Assembly (NCBI GenBank): GCA_964568045.1
Contig: CAZMOL010000004.1
Coordinates: forward strand, 1-40,927
Direction: 5' to 3'
Source of the DNA: CAZDDA01 sp964568045
GTDB lineage: Bacteria > Bipolaricaulota > Bipolaricaulia > UBA7950 > UBA9294
DNA: 40,927 nucleotides
This document shows, one piece after another, positions 7,849 to 16,599 of the stretch; position 1 is the stretch's first letter; the number at the start of each line of letters is the position of its first letter. A model generated the notes under the pieces. That model saw nothing but the letters and a program-made list of their open reading frames with translations, was not told the DNA's origin and searched no databases. A program made the position numbers and the translations under genes.

Positions 7849-8147
7849 AATCTTTCTTGTTCCTCGCTACTTCATGTGAGCAACCAAAGTAGGAGCAGTT
7901 GCAACCCACGAGGTCGTTCAACACTTTTAAGATCCTCTCTTTCACCTTCTTTCCTGCTCGTTTGTACTCTAGTGGATTGTTTTGTGAGCACCTGCTCGGA
8001 GGTAGTAGATGTGGTAGGTCCGAAATAATCCGCCGCCACGTTGAGATCAGCAGTGTATTGACGTCTTGGTGGGGCATAGGAACCTGTATTTCGGGATGCA
8101 ATTTGCCGGTGAAGGAGCACTCGCGTGCCTGCGCTTGGAAGCGCGAC
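7849..8147. other. Intergenic region before the GntR cluster
   Basis: About 300 bp without a recognisable gene. Short frames occur on both strands, the longest on minus (8101-7826) running into the transporter's 3' end, but none has a ribosome site or a family match. No terminator with a U-tract was found after the transporter. GC content falls from here rightward. Confidence 0.4.
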
Positions 8148-8175
8148 TTGACATGGAATAAAAAATGTGTATAAT
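8148..8175 (+). promoter_or_regulatory. Consensus sigma-70 promoter for the gntR cluster
   Basis: TTGACA (8148-8153), 16-bp spacer, TATAAT (8170-8175): both hexamers are exact consensus. Transcription would start near 8182, about 70 nt ahead of the gntR start. Confidence 0.85.
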
Positions 8176-8205
8176 CGATTGTCAGGCAGTCAGATAGTTA
8201 GAGCG

Positions 8206-8218
8206 TCATATGATATGA
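8206..8218. promoter_or_regulatory. Palindrome, candidate GntR operator
   Basis: TCATAT-G-ATATGA is a perfect 6-bp inverted repeat around one base, placed just downstream of the predicted transcription start and ahead of the regulator gene. Position and symmetry suit autorepression by the FadR-type protein encoded next. Binding is inferred. Confidence 0.4.
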
Positions 8219-8251
8219 ATCACGTATTCCCGACAAAAAGGAGGCCGTGAG

Positions 8252-8980
8252 TTGGAAGAAATAAGTAGGCCACCTACTGTAACTAACATAGTAGCAGAAA
8301 AGATTACAGAAGCTGTATTCTCAGGCGAAATTGGTTTAAATCAACCTCTCAGGGAAAATGTGTTGATGTTGGAATTGGCGGTCTCTCGTAGCACCGTGAG
8401 AGAGGCGCTGCTTCAGCTCCAGAACGATGGACTCGTTACCATAGTCCCGTACCGAGGTGCATATGTCAACCATTTAACAAACCAGCAGGTTCTAGAAACC
8501 TATACGCTCAGGTCCGTACTTGAGCCTTATGCCGCAGATCTTGCGATGAGGCGACAAGCATTCGACAAAGAAGTGGTTAAAGAATTGCATGGGCTCATCA
8601 GGGAAATGCGCGAGTGTCAGCTCAACAAGGATCTGTTCTGCACTATTGCGGCCGATGCAAAATTTCATCTTACCATCTGCAAAGCGAGTGGGCACGAGTT
8701 ATTGGTTGATACCTTCGAGGGGTTGCTTACGAGAACTCGTCTTTGTATTTTGGGGGTTCTGCTAGCTGAATCAACGATATACTTGGATGCCGAGGATCAC
8801 ATTGGCATTGTCACAGCAATCGAAAAAGGCGACAGTGTCCTGCTGTCAAAGAATCTAAAAAGCCATCTTACGAAGGCAGTTCAGGATTATTATGCCTGGA
8901 GCAAAGAGGAAGAATCGGATCGTGCAGAATCAAACTGTGCTAATGATGCCACACTGCTAATGGATAGTTTTGATGAGTAG
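8252..8980 (+). CDS. GntR-family transcriptional regulator, FadR/FCD type
   Basis: Predicted ligand-controlled repressor of the catabolic cluster it heads. The 242-residue protein has an N-terminal winged helix (IVAEKITEAVFSGEIGLNQPLRE ... VSRSTVREALLQLQNDGLV, residues 10-65) and an all-helical FCD effector domain. The metal-ligand pattern is visible: Asp and His in AADAKFHLTICKASG, His in AEDHIGIVTAIEKGD and His in KSHL. The start is TTG, chosen because AAAAAGGAGG (8235-8244) lies 7 bp upstream and no ATG is available. FCD proteins commonly bind organic acids or their metal complexes; the true ligand is unknown. A consensus promoter and a palindrome lie just upstream. Confidence 0.92.
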   Translation: MEEISRPPTVTNIVAEKITEAVFSGEIGLNQPLRENVLMLELAVSRSTVREALLQLQNDGLVTIVPYRGAYVNHLTNQQVLETYTLRSVLEPYAADLAMRRQAFDKEVVKELHGLIREMRECQLNKDLFCTIAADAKFHLTICKASGHELLVDTFEGLLTRTRLCILGVLLAESTIYLDAEDHIGIVTAIEKGDSVLLSKNLKSHLTKAVQDYYAWSKEEESDRAESNCANDATLLMDSFDE

Positions 8981-9039
8981 AATAATAACGTATCTACAGA
9001 AATCTCCATAGATGATAACCAAATGTTGAAAGGAGTCCT

Positions 9040-10380
9040 ATGGAAAAAAGAGGAAGCCCTGAGTCTGCTGCAATTTGGAAAAGAGCCAACGTGGTCACTC
9101 CAGGAGGAATTAACACGGCGCATCGCCTGCTTGATCCCCCGCTGGTTTTTGAAAGGGCTTCAGGCTCTAGAATATTCGATGTCGATGGGAATGAGTATGT
9201 TGATTTTCATATGGCGTTCAGTCCAATCCTTCTTGGCCATTGCTATCCACCCATTCAGAAACAAGTGAAGGAAGCAATTGACCAATTCGACTTGTTTGGT
9301 GCGGGAACCACAGAGCTCGAGTGCAAAGCCGCGGAGAAGATTGTCGAGCATGTCCCGTCAATCGAGAAAGTCCTCTTCTGTAATTGTGGTTCGGAAGCGA
9401 CGTACCACGCCGTAAGGCTGTCTCGGGCAGTAACCGGTAAGAAGAAGGTCATCAAGTTTCGAGGTTGTTATCACGGCTGGCATGACTATCTGTTGGTTCA
9501 GTGTGCACCTACAAATGAACAACTGGGGGCGCAGGACATGCCGTCAGCAGGAATGCTTGCAAGTACTTTAGATGAGACCCTCGTGTTACCATTCAATGAC
9601 TTAGACGCTGTGCAAGCGATCATGAAGAACGGAGACATCGCTTGCGTGATTCTTGAACCAATTCCGCACAATGTGGGGTGCATTCTACCTAAAGAGGGAT
9701 ATCTATCAGGGCTTCGTGAGTTGTGCGATCGACATAACGCGCTACTGGTATTCGATGAGGTGATCACTGGGTTCCGCCACCATCTAGGAGGGTTCCAAGC
9801 AATAAGCGATGTAAATCCAGATATCACGACACTGGGGAAGGCAATGGCTAACGGATATCCGGTGGCAGCGATTGGTGGAAAGGCCGAGCTGATGGAGCGA
9901 TTTACCACTGCTGGAGGAGATGTATATTTCTCTGGCACTTACAATGCCCATCCTTTAGCTATGGCTGCTGTACTGGCAACGATCGGCGTTCTAGAAAACG
10001 AACCAGTCCACGAACACATATTCGAGCTTGGTGATAGGATGAGACAGGGAATGCAGGATATCATCGATGAATTGGGGTTGGAAGCGCACGTTGCTGGATT
10101 TGGCTCCGTTTTTTTGACGTACTTCATGAAACCTCCTGTCGAAAAGTACGAGGATCTCCTTCGCAACGATGCTGAGAAGTTTGTGGAGTTTAGAAAGGAG
10201 ATGATAAGAAGAGGCTTCTTCATGATGCCGACGAACCTAAAGCGTAACGTCATAAGTTACAGCCACACCGATGAAGAAATCAATATGGCACTGAGTGTGG
10301 CGCGTGACATCCTGAAATCAATACAACGAAGGTCGTGGCAGGGACGTGAGAAGTATAAAGGGTCTGGTGAAGCAAGATGA
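9040..10380 (+). CDS. Class III PLP aminotransferase, glutamate-1-semialdehyde aminomutase-like
   Basis: PLP enzyme of 446 residues that moves an amino group, probably from a catabolic substrate. Fold-type I features are visible: FCNCGSEATYHAVRLSRAVTG near 113-133, the aromatic stacking segment CYHGWHDY, the Asp of VFDEVITGFR (Asp239) and the Schiff-base lysine in TTLGKAMANGYPV (Lys267). It resembles HemL and beta-amino-acid aminotransferases of the same group. A haem role is unlikely, since no other haem gene is near and the context is catabolic. The start ATG follows AAAGGAG. Its stop overlaps the next gene (ATGA), so it is coupled to the amidohydrolase. Confidence 0.9.
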   Translation: MEKRGSPESAAIWKRANVVTPGGINTAHRLLDPPLVFERASGSRIFDVDGNEYVDFHMAFSPILLGHCYPPIQKQVKEAIDQFDLFGAGTTELECKAAEKIVEHVPSIEKVLFCNCGSEATYHAVRLSRAVTGKKKVIKFRGCYHGWHDYLLVQCAPTNEQLGAQDMPSAGMLASTLDETLVLPFNDLDAVQAIMKNGDIACVILEPIPHNVGCILPKEGYLSGLRELCDRHNALLVFDEVITGFRHHLGGFQAISDVNPDITTLGKAMANGYPVAAIGGKAELMERFTTAGGDVYFSGTYNAHPLAMAAVLATIGVLENEPVHEHIFELGDRMRQGMQDIIDELGLEAHVAGFGSVFLTYFMKPPVEKYEDLLRNDAEKFVEFRKEMIRRGFFMMPTNLKRNVISYSHTDEEINMALSVARDILKSIQRRSWQGREKYKGSGEAR

Positions 10381-11252
10381 TTGTGGATGTACACACCCAC
10401 GCCCCCACAACCCGAGAGCGGGTAACCAAGGAAAACCATACAGGAAGGGTTGATGTAAGAGCGGGTCAACAGGTCTCTGTGAGGTTCAGTTGGGATGATC
10501 ACCGAAAAGCGATGGAGAGTGTGGATAAGGCTTTCGTGATAGGATACCCGACTGCAGAGAAAGAGAGGGTTGAGAAAGACCTGGCTTATGTCTCTATGGA
10601 TGAAATCGCGGCCTATGTTCGTTCCGATCCCCTGAAAATGATCGGAGTAATGTGGCTAAACCCATTACGAGAAACGGCAGTCCTTGAACTTGAATATGGC
10701 GCCAATGAGTTGGGTTTGAAAGCCGTGAAGATCGGGCCCATCTATGACGATTTCAATCCGATTGATCCCGTCGCAATTGCGTTCTATCGAAAAGTTGCAG
10801 CTATGGGACTCCCTCTTTTGATTCATCAGGCGACTACTTTTGCGGGACCGGGCCCAAGGCGTCTCAGTAACGCAAAGCCTGAGCTGGTAGAGAGCATAAC
10901 CCACGCAGTACCGGAATTGAAAATCGTCATTGCGCATATGGGACACCCTTGGTACTGGGATACTGTAGTGCTTATCCGAAAAGAGCCTAGCGTTTATGCA
11001 GACATCTCAGGCCTGTTCTATCGGCCATGGCAGTTCTATAACGCGTTGGTCTTGTGCATGGAATACGGACAGCTAGATAAACTGCTTTTCGGTTCAGATT
11101 TTCCAGTGGCGACGCCCCGGGAAAGCATTGAGAAGTTGAGAAAAGTCAATGAGCTGGTTGAAGGAACAAACCTTCCGAAGATACCGCAAGACCAAATCGA
11201 CGCGATTTTGTACAGAGATTCTCTTGAGATACTCGGCCTTGAGGATTGTTGA
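10377..11252 (+). CDS. Amidohydrolase-2 family metal hydrolase/decarboxylase
   Basis: TIM-barrel metalloenzyme of 291 residues in the amidohydrolase-2 group, which includes ACMS and resorcylate decarboxylases and lactone hydrolases. It starts with the metal-binding MIVDVHTHAP. Further ligands are the His of LPLLIHQAT, the His in IVIAHMGHPW and the Asp in LFGSDFPVATP near the end. These are the expected four-site pattern. It may hydrolyse a C-N or C-O bond or decarboxylate; the substrate is not recognisable. Its ATG overlaps the aminotransferase stop. Then 72 bp containing a small leader reading frame separate it from the dehydrogenase gene. Confidence 0.85.
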   Translation: MIVDVHTHAPTTRERVTKENHTGRVDVRAGQQVSVRFSWDDHRKAMESVDKAFVIGYPTAEKERVEKDLAYVSMDEIAAYVRSDPLKMIGVMWLNPLRETAVLELEYGANELGLKAVKIGPIYDDFNPIDPVAIAFYRKVAAMGLPLLIHQATTFAGPGPRRLSNAKPELVESITHAVPELKIVIAHMGHPWYWDTVVLIRKEPSVYADISGLFYRPWQFYNALVLCMEYGQLDKLLFGSDFPVATPRESIEKLRKVNELVEGTNLPKIPQDQIDAILYRDSLEILGLEDC

Positions 11253-11286
11253 GATTCCGATTCGAAAAAAGGAGGACGGCAAAGAG

Positions 11287-11328
11287 ATGGCTGCTGTCGG
11301 TAGCTTTGCCAGTGGTATAGTCTTATGA
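11287..11328 (+). CDS. Possible 13-residue leader peptide coupled to the dehydrogenase
   Basis: ATG at 11287 lies 11 bp after a strong AAAGGAGG and opens MAAVGSFASGIVL, whose TGA overlaps the next ATG (ATGA at 11325-11328). The following gene has no Shine-Dalgarno of its own, so ribosomes may reach it by reinitiation after this leader. No function for the peptide itself is claimed. Confidence 0.4.
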   Translation: MAAVGSFASGIVL

Positions 11329-12326
11329 AACATGTGAACTTGGCTTGCGTAGGGTTTGGCTTCATGGGGCAAATGTTGGTGCGAGCAGCTGCGGGACTGC
11401 CCTATGTCACGATATGTGCGGTGAGTGACCCGTCAGAAGAAGCCGCAAAGAGAGCGGAACAGCTAGGAGTACGTGTTTATTCAGACTACGTGAATATGCT
11501 GGGCAAGGAAAGGCTCGATGGTGTGATCGTCGCGACACCAGAGCCGATGCACGTGGATCCTGTCATACATTGTGCGGATGCGGATTGCCATATCTTCCTG
11601 GAGAAGCCAATTGCAAGAGCTATGAATGAAGCTGATCAAATAATCACTGCGTGCGAAAGGCGTCGCAGGAAGCTGATGATCGGGTATATACTCCGATTTG
11701 AGCCAGCGTACTGCGCAATCAAGCGGGCGGTAGCAGAGGGAGACATTGGCCCTTTGAAGACGGCTTATGCGCGGCGGAATGCCCCAATTGGTGAAGCGAG
11801 ACGCCTAAAAGGGAGAACCAACGTAATTAACTACATCGGCGTTCATGATATTGATCAGATCCTATGGTACGCTGATGGGGCAGAGGTGAAATCTGTTCTT
11901 GCAAAGGCAGTTAATGGAAGGGTTTACGAAGAATTCGCGACATGGGATTTTGTATGGATCCTGATTGAATTTGTCAACGGAAGCATTGGTGTTGTGGAGA
12001 CCGGTTGGGGTCTTCAAGAAAACTCATGGGCGGATATGAAGATGAACGTGATTGGAGGCAGGGGGCAGTGCTCCCTCGATCTTCTACCAATGAATGTAAT
12101 GCAGGTTGATCCAATGGGGTGGAAATTTCCAGTCACGAGACTCTGGTGTGAGGTTGCTGGAAACCTCGTAGGCGCAGTACAAACGGAAATTGCTCACTTT
12201 ATCGAGTGTATAAGAATGGACCGGGAACCATGCGTCAGCGGAATCGATGGGAGAAGATCGCTGGAGGTGGCAATTGCGGCGGAGATGTCCATCCAGAAGG
12301 GCAAGTCCATCACGCTACCACTCTAG
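11325..12326 (+). CDS. Gfo/Idh/MocA-family NAD(P)-dependent oxidoreductase
   Basis: Predicted soluble dehydrogenase of 333 residues. The N-terminal Rossmann fold reads VGFGFMGQMLVRAA (residues 8-21). The family motif EKP appears in IFLEKPIARAMNEAD, and the C-terminal domain has the catalytic-type segment YIGVHDIDQILWYADG. Such enzymes oxidise hydroxyls of sugars, inositols or other cyclic alcohols, or reduce imines; substrate cannot be assigned. It starts at an ATG overlapping a 13-codon leader. The upstream frame in phase is closed by a stop, so no longer protein is possible. Downstream, a GGGGA/TCCCC hairpin precedes the AOR gene. Confidence 0.9.
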   Translation: MKHVNLACVGFGFMGQMLVRAAAGLPYVTICAVSDPSEEAAKRAEQLGVRVYSDYVNMLGKERLDGVIVATPEPMHVDPVIHCADADCHIFLEKPIARAMNEADQIITACERRRRKLMIGYILRFEPAYCAIKRAVAEGDIGPLKTAYARRNAPIGEARRLKGRTNVINYIGVHDIDQILWYADGAEVKSVLAKAVNGRVYEEFATWDFVWILIEFVNGSIGVVETGWGLQENSWADMKMNVIGGRGQCSLDLLPMNVMQVDPMGWKFPVTRLWCEVAGNLVGAVQTEIAHFIECIRMDREPCVSGIDGRRSLEVAIAAEMSIQKGKSITLPL

Positions 12327-12398
12327 ATTACGGGTTGTGCATACCCTGAACGGAGAGCAGATAGGGGATCTTTTCCCCTTGGCGGGAGGCCTTTTTCG

Positions 12399-14297
12399 AT
12401 GAACGGATACTTTGGTCGATATTTGGACATTGACTTGGGGGAACGGGATATAACTGATTTTGAGATTCCGGAAGGCTGGCAAACGAAACATTTGGGTGGA
12501 TATGGAATAGCTTTGCGTGTTTTACTTAGCAGCTTGAAGATAGGACAAGATCCCCTCGGTGAAGACAGTATACTCATCTTCGGGGTAGGTCCGTTCCAAG
12601 GCTCTCGTTTCCCAGGGGGTGGTCGACATGTAGTGCTTGGAAAATCGCCGAAGACGAATACAGTATCAGATTCCTACGCAGGGGGGTATTTTGGAGCCGA
12701 ACTGGGTTGCTCCGGTTACGATGGAATCATTCTGCGGGGGAAGAGCGAAACGCCTGTATATTTGGTGATAATAGATGGGAATGTGCAGTTATCTGACGGG
12801 TCGGCGATTTGGGGAAAAGAAGTTCACGATGCAGATGGCTGGATAAAAAAACATCACGGGAATGTTAGGACGGCAATCATAGGGGTTGGGGGCGAGAACG
12901 GGGTGAGTTTTGCGTCCGTGATGCATGACTGTCGGTACGCAGCAGGACGCTCGGGTCTCGGGGCTGTGATGGGTGCAAAGAACTTGAAGGCGATTGCATT
13001 ACGTGGCAAGAAGAAGAAACCCTTCTATGATTGGAAGAATTTGGATAGGCTACGACGTGACTACGCACGATGGCTCATGGAGGATCCGGCTATGCAGAGC
13101 CTGCGGGAATATGGTTCCATTGCTGGAGTAGAGAGCCTGAACGAATTGGGAATCCTGCCCACCCGGAATTTTTCACAGGGGGTATTTGCAGGCGCGGAAG
13201 CGATAGGGGGGCAGCGATTGGCAGAGAAGTTGAGTGGGCGTGAGACTTGTGCAGGATGTCCGGTTTCCTGCAAGCGCGTTGTGAGAACTGGCTTTGGCGG
13301 TGAACCCGTATTAGAAATCTATGGAGGACCTGAGTATGAAACTGCGGCGGCGTTGGGATCGCTCTGTCTTGTGGACGACTTAGACGCGGTGTGTCTTGCC
13401 AACCAGAAATGCAACGCTTACGGTCTTGACACAATCAGCACCGGGGTCGTGATTGCATTTGCCATGGAAGCAAGCGAGAAGGGGACTATCGGTGAGAAAA
13501 TCAGGTGGGGTGACGCCAATGCAGTGCTGAAATTGATAGACGAAATTGCTCATCAAAGAGGACTGGGAAAAGATTTGGGACATGGAGTTAAGAAGCTTGC
13601 CGAAGACTGGAATGTCGATTTTGACGTACAGATCAAGGGGCAAGAGGTTGCGATGCATGATCCTCGTGGCAAGGTGGGGCTCGCAATCAGCTATGCCACG
13701 AGCCCTCGCGGCGGAACTCACCTGGAGGCATTTCATGACACTATGCTGGAAGGGCTGAGTCACCCAATCGTGGATTTGGATATAGCAGCGGGGAAAGACC
13801 GTTTCGATTGGGAGAGAACGCCGGAGTTGTGCAAAAAGTTCGAGGACCTGATGTCATTCACCAACTCCTTGATATTGTGTTCAAACGTGTCTTGGGGCAA
13901 GTCAACCGCCAGTCCGTACTTCTACCCATATCTACGAATCCGGGAGGCGCTGGCTGCGATTACGGGCCGTGAGATATCGGCAAAGGAAATGCTGGAGATT
14001 GGAGACCGGAACTACACTTTGAGAAAGCTCCTTGCCTCTCGTGACGGATACACACGTCGCGATGACGTCATCCCCACTCGGCTGAAGACACCATTGCCCA
14101 AAGGAAATAGCGCAGGGCGGCCGCTCCCAGATGCTGAGCTGAAAAAACGCATTGATCAATACTATGCGGAAAGGGGTTTCAATGAAATTGGGCCGACTCC
14201 TGAGAAGCTCCGATCCCTTGGCCTGGAGGAGCTCTTGGCGTATCTGCCAGCAACCCAGCTTGTGAAGCACCGAATGATATCACGTGATACGGGGTGA
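12399..14297 (+). CDS. Tungsten-dependent aldehyde:ferredoxin oxidoreductase (AOR family)
   Basis: Predicted to oxidise an aldehyde to a carboxylate, or the reverse, with ferredoxin, using a tungsten bis-pterin and one [4Fe-4S] cluster. At 632 residues it is close to the usual length. The N-terminal domain shows the pterin-binding segments GGGRHVVLGKSP, AGGYFGAELGCSGYDGI and YAAGRSGLGAVMGAKNLKAI. Cluster ligands are CAGCPVSC (Cys284, 287, 291) with the distant fourth Cys494 in LILCSNV, matching the spacing known for the Pyrococcus enzyme. The family is typical of strict anaerobes. Start ATG follows GGGAGG at about 10 bp. In this cluster it could dispose of an aldehyde made by the aminotransferase or dehydrogenase, saving electrons as reduced ferredoxin (inference). 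Confidence 0.93.
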   Translation: MNGYFGRYLDIDLGERDITDFEIPEGWQTKHLGGYGIALRVLLSSLKIGQDPLGEDSILIFGVGPFQGSRFPGGGRHVVLGKSPKTNTVSDSYAGGYFGAELGCSGYDGIILRGKSETPVYLVIIDGNVQLSDGSAIWGKEVHDADGWIKKHHGNVRTAIIGVGGENGVSFASVMHDCRYAAGRSGLGAVMGAKNLKAIALRGKKKKPFYDWKNLDRLRRDYARWLMEDPAMQSLREYGSIAGVESLNELGILPTRNFSQGVFAGAEAIGGQRLAEKLSGRETCAGCPVSCKRVVRTGFGGEPVLEIYGGPEYETAAALGSLCLVDDLDAVCLANQKCNAYGLDTISTGVVIAFAMEASEKGTIGEKIRWGDANAVLKLIDEIAHQRGLGKDLGHGVKKLAEDWNVDFDVQIKGQEVAMHDPRGKVGLAISYATSPRGGTHLEAFHDTMLEGLSHPIVDLDIAAGKDRFDWERTPELCKKFEDLMSFTNSLILCSNVSWGKSTASPYFYPYLRIREALAAITGREISAKEMLEIGDRNYTLRKLLASRDGYTRRDDVIPTRLKTPLPKGNSAGRPLPDAELKKRIDQYYAERGFNEIGPTPEKLRSLGLEELLAYLPATQLVKHRMISRDTG

Positions 14298-14458
14298 GTA
14301 TTCGTCTTTGGTGATGTCCCAGGACGCGGAATCATATGGAGAGATTGAGAGGCAGTCCCCCCTCATGAAGTAGGGAAGTAGGACAGAGGAGGTGGTTCTG
14401 GGGTCAAGAACTGGGTGAGTATCAGAGGACAACTGAGAAACCAAAGGAGGTTAGTGTG

Positions 14459-16054
14459 ATGTTGCAGACAAAGATCCTGAGAGTGATGGTGTTGTTAACC
14501 TCGATGTTGCTTTTGGTGGCTGTATGTGGTAATGCAGCTGAAGACGTTCAGAGCAGATTCGGCGGGACGTTGCATGTAGCCGATGGTGCGGATCTCCCTA
14601 CCCTTGATTACGCCTGTACTGGTGCCTATGTAACAGAGATCATAGGGAACCACGTTTTTGAAGGGTTATTCGCCTACAACTCAAGATATGAGGCAATACC
14701 ACAGCTTGCTGAGTATTATGAGTATTCAGAAGACATGAAAACGTACACCATATACTTGAGAAAGGGTGTGCTCTTTCACAATCTGAAGGAGATGACCGCT
14801 GAAGATGTGAAGGCGTCTTTTGACCGAATGCTGCAAGTGGGACACAGGAGGAAAGAGCTTTCGGATATCGAGAGTGTTGAAGTACTTGATAGCTATACCG
14901 TTCAATTCAACCTATCCAAACCCGTTACTCCGACTGTTTTTCTGGCGTTGGCGACGGTTGAGCCTACAGTCCCTATAATGCCTTCGGAAATCGTTGGGGA
15001 TATTCCTCCATGCGTGCTTGAGGTTGGGGGACTCACTTTCGAGGGACTTATTGGAACAGGACCCTACAGATTCGCGGAATGGAAACGCGCGGAGTATGTC
15101 AAGCTTGAAAGGTTCGAGGAGTACGTTCCTGACAGCCGCTATCCTGCGACCGGAATGGGCGGGGAGCGCATCGCATATCTAGACGAGATATACTTCCATT
15201 ATGTACCTGAAGAGGGGGCACGTCTCGCAGGCCTAAGGACCGGAGAGTACGACATCGCCGTTGACCTGCCGGGAACTGCAATAATGGAGTTGGACAGAGA
15301 TCCACAAGTGTCGGCGTTAGTCATAAAGCCCCTATGGATCCAAGTTACCATGCACAATTGTACAATCCCACCGTTTGACAACGTCAAATTCCGCGAAGCG
15401 CTGCAAATAGGTATTGACGTTGATGAGATAGCGCTACTTTCCGGTTTGGATCCGAGGCTGATTAGTGTGGATCAGGGCATGTATTTCGAGGACCAAGCAT
15501 GGCATAACTCCGAAGGTGCTGAGTGCTTCAACGTGGCGAATGTTGAGAGAGCCAGACAGCTAATAAAGGAAACCGGGTATGCAGGTGAGCCCATATCGAT
15601 CATGACCACAGCCGACTATCCTTTCATGTACCGCGCCTCCGTTGCGTTGCACTCACAGATGGTGGAAAGGCTGGGGTTGAACGCGGAGCTGTTGCTACTT
15701 GATTGGCCGACCGTCGTCAGCTACCTTGCGGAGGAGAAATGGCCAGCGTGGAATCTGTGGCAAGTGGCCGTATCCGTCCGGTTCGATCCGATTCAATGGA
15801 TGGTTGTGCTCATGTGTGGAACATCCCACCCATACTGCAATCCTGAGCTTGATGATCTCCTCAGGGAGGGCCTGAGTGCTCCAACGTTTGAGGAACGTTA
15901 CGCAGTCTACTCCGAGGTCCAAAGAGTCCTCGTGACAGAGGAGTTCTATCCCCTTATGCTTGGACACCTGTATAGGCTGGATGGAATAAGCGATAGAGTG
16001 AAGGGTATCCGCGATTGGTTTGGTACACTGCTCTGGAATGTGTGGCTTGAGTAA
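14459..16054 (+). CDS. Family 5 extracellular solute-binding protein (peptide/opine ABC importer)
   Basis: Exported binding protein that captures substrate for the two permeases downstream. A signal peptide is plain (KILRVMVLLTSMLLLVAVCGNAAED, cleavage probably after NAA; the internal Cys suggests a possible lipoprotein but the lipobox is poor). The mature part has the family opening GGTLHVADGADLPTLDYA and the usual domains: FEGLFAYNSRYEAIPQLAEYYE, YTIYLRKGVLFHN, and MTAEDVKASFDRML. The start is ATG 14459, 8 bp after AAAGGAGG; an adjacent GTG at 14456 is the alternative. Substrates of the family include oligopeptides, opines and other amino-acid conjugates, which suits the enzymes encoded around it. 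Confidence 0.92.
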   Translation: MLQTKILRVMVLLTSMLLLVAVCGNAAEDVQSRFGGTLHVADGADLPTLDYACTGAYVTEIIGNHVFEGLFAYNSRYEAIPQLAEYYEYSEDMKTYTIYLRKGVLFHNLKEMTAEDVKASFDRMLQVGHRRKELSDIESVEVLDSYTVQFNLSKPVTPTVFLALATVEPTVPIMPSEIVGDIPPCVLEVGGLTFEGLIGTGPYRFAEWKRAEYVKLERFEEYVPDSRYPATGMGGERIAYLDEIYFHYVPEEGARLAGLRTGEYDIAVDLPGTAIMELDRDPQVSALVIKPLWIQVTMHNCTIPPFDNVKFREALQIGIDVDEIALLSGLDPRLISVDQGMYFEDQAWHNSEGAECFNVANVERARQLIKETGYAGEPISIMTTADYPFMYRASVALHSQMVERLGLNAELLLLDWPTVVSYLAEEKWPAWNLWQVAVSVRFDPIQWMVVLMCGTSHPYCNPELDDLLREGLSAPTFEERYAVYSEVQRVLVTEEFYPLMLGHLYRLDGISDRVKGIRDWFGTLLWNVWLE

Positions 16055-16068
16055 GTAGAGAGTGTGTT

Positions 16069-16125
16069 CCGCCTTCCCCGCCTGGAGTCTGGAAAGTCGA
16101 AAATGCTCCGGGCGGAGGAAGGCCG
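16069..16125 (+). other. Large intercistronic hairpin after the binding-protein gene
   Basis: The arms at 16069-16087 and 16106-16125 pair over about 18 bp with one bulged A and one mismatch, around an 18-nt loop. There is no U-tract. Such a structure after a binding-protein gene often stabilises the upstream mRNA or partly stops transcription, giving more binding protein than permease. Confidence 0.6.
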
Positions 16126-16599
16126 TCCTAAGTAAACATACAGATTACAGATAGTGAGAACGCTGGGTGCATGGTTGAACGGGATTCTATGTATTTTTGC
16201 GAATAGCTTGTTGTTGAAGAACATGGCAAGAGTATGGACCGCATGTGCGCGTCTGTGAGATTACACAGTAGGAGAACCAAGCAGTATAAGACCGGATATA
16301 GTAGATGCGTTCCCTTTCCAATGTGGATGACAGGTAAGACAGAACCGGAGTGGGCACGAGACTTCCTGGATGCGAGCCCCGTTCCGGGGAAAGAAAGTGA
16401 CTGAGCTTGAAAAAGGGACGAGAGGAGCGTCAGCTGCAGATGGGAATCGAATTCTGCTCGCCGTGTTATTCGTCGATGCGAAATGTGAAGAAACGACTCT
16501 GTCAGCGATCCGCGTTTCGTGCAAGGGGAGTCTCTTGCGAAACGTGTTAAGGGATTGCTTTTCTGCGGGAACGTCACAGGTTCCTGACTGGCGTTAGAT
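16126..16599 (+). other. Unassigned 474-bp gap before the first permease
   Basis: No recognisable gene. A 75-codon frame (16370-16597) ends just before the permease start but matches nothing I know. Such a gap inside an importer operon is unusual and could mark a deleted gene; no ATPase motif (Walker A, LSGGQ) is readable in any frame. Confidence 0.35.

Noticed and set aside
7826..8101. 91-codon minus frame between the transporter and gntR, considered as a transposase remnant
   Set aside because: No transposase motif or terminal repeats, and it overlaps the transporter's 3' end.
9040..10380. HemL (haem biosynthesis) as the identity of the aminotransferase
   Set aside because: Only family resemblance supports it; no other haem genes are near and the neighbours are catabolic.
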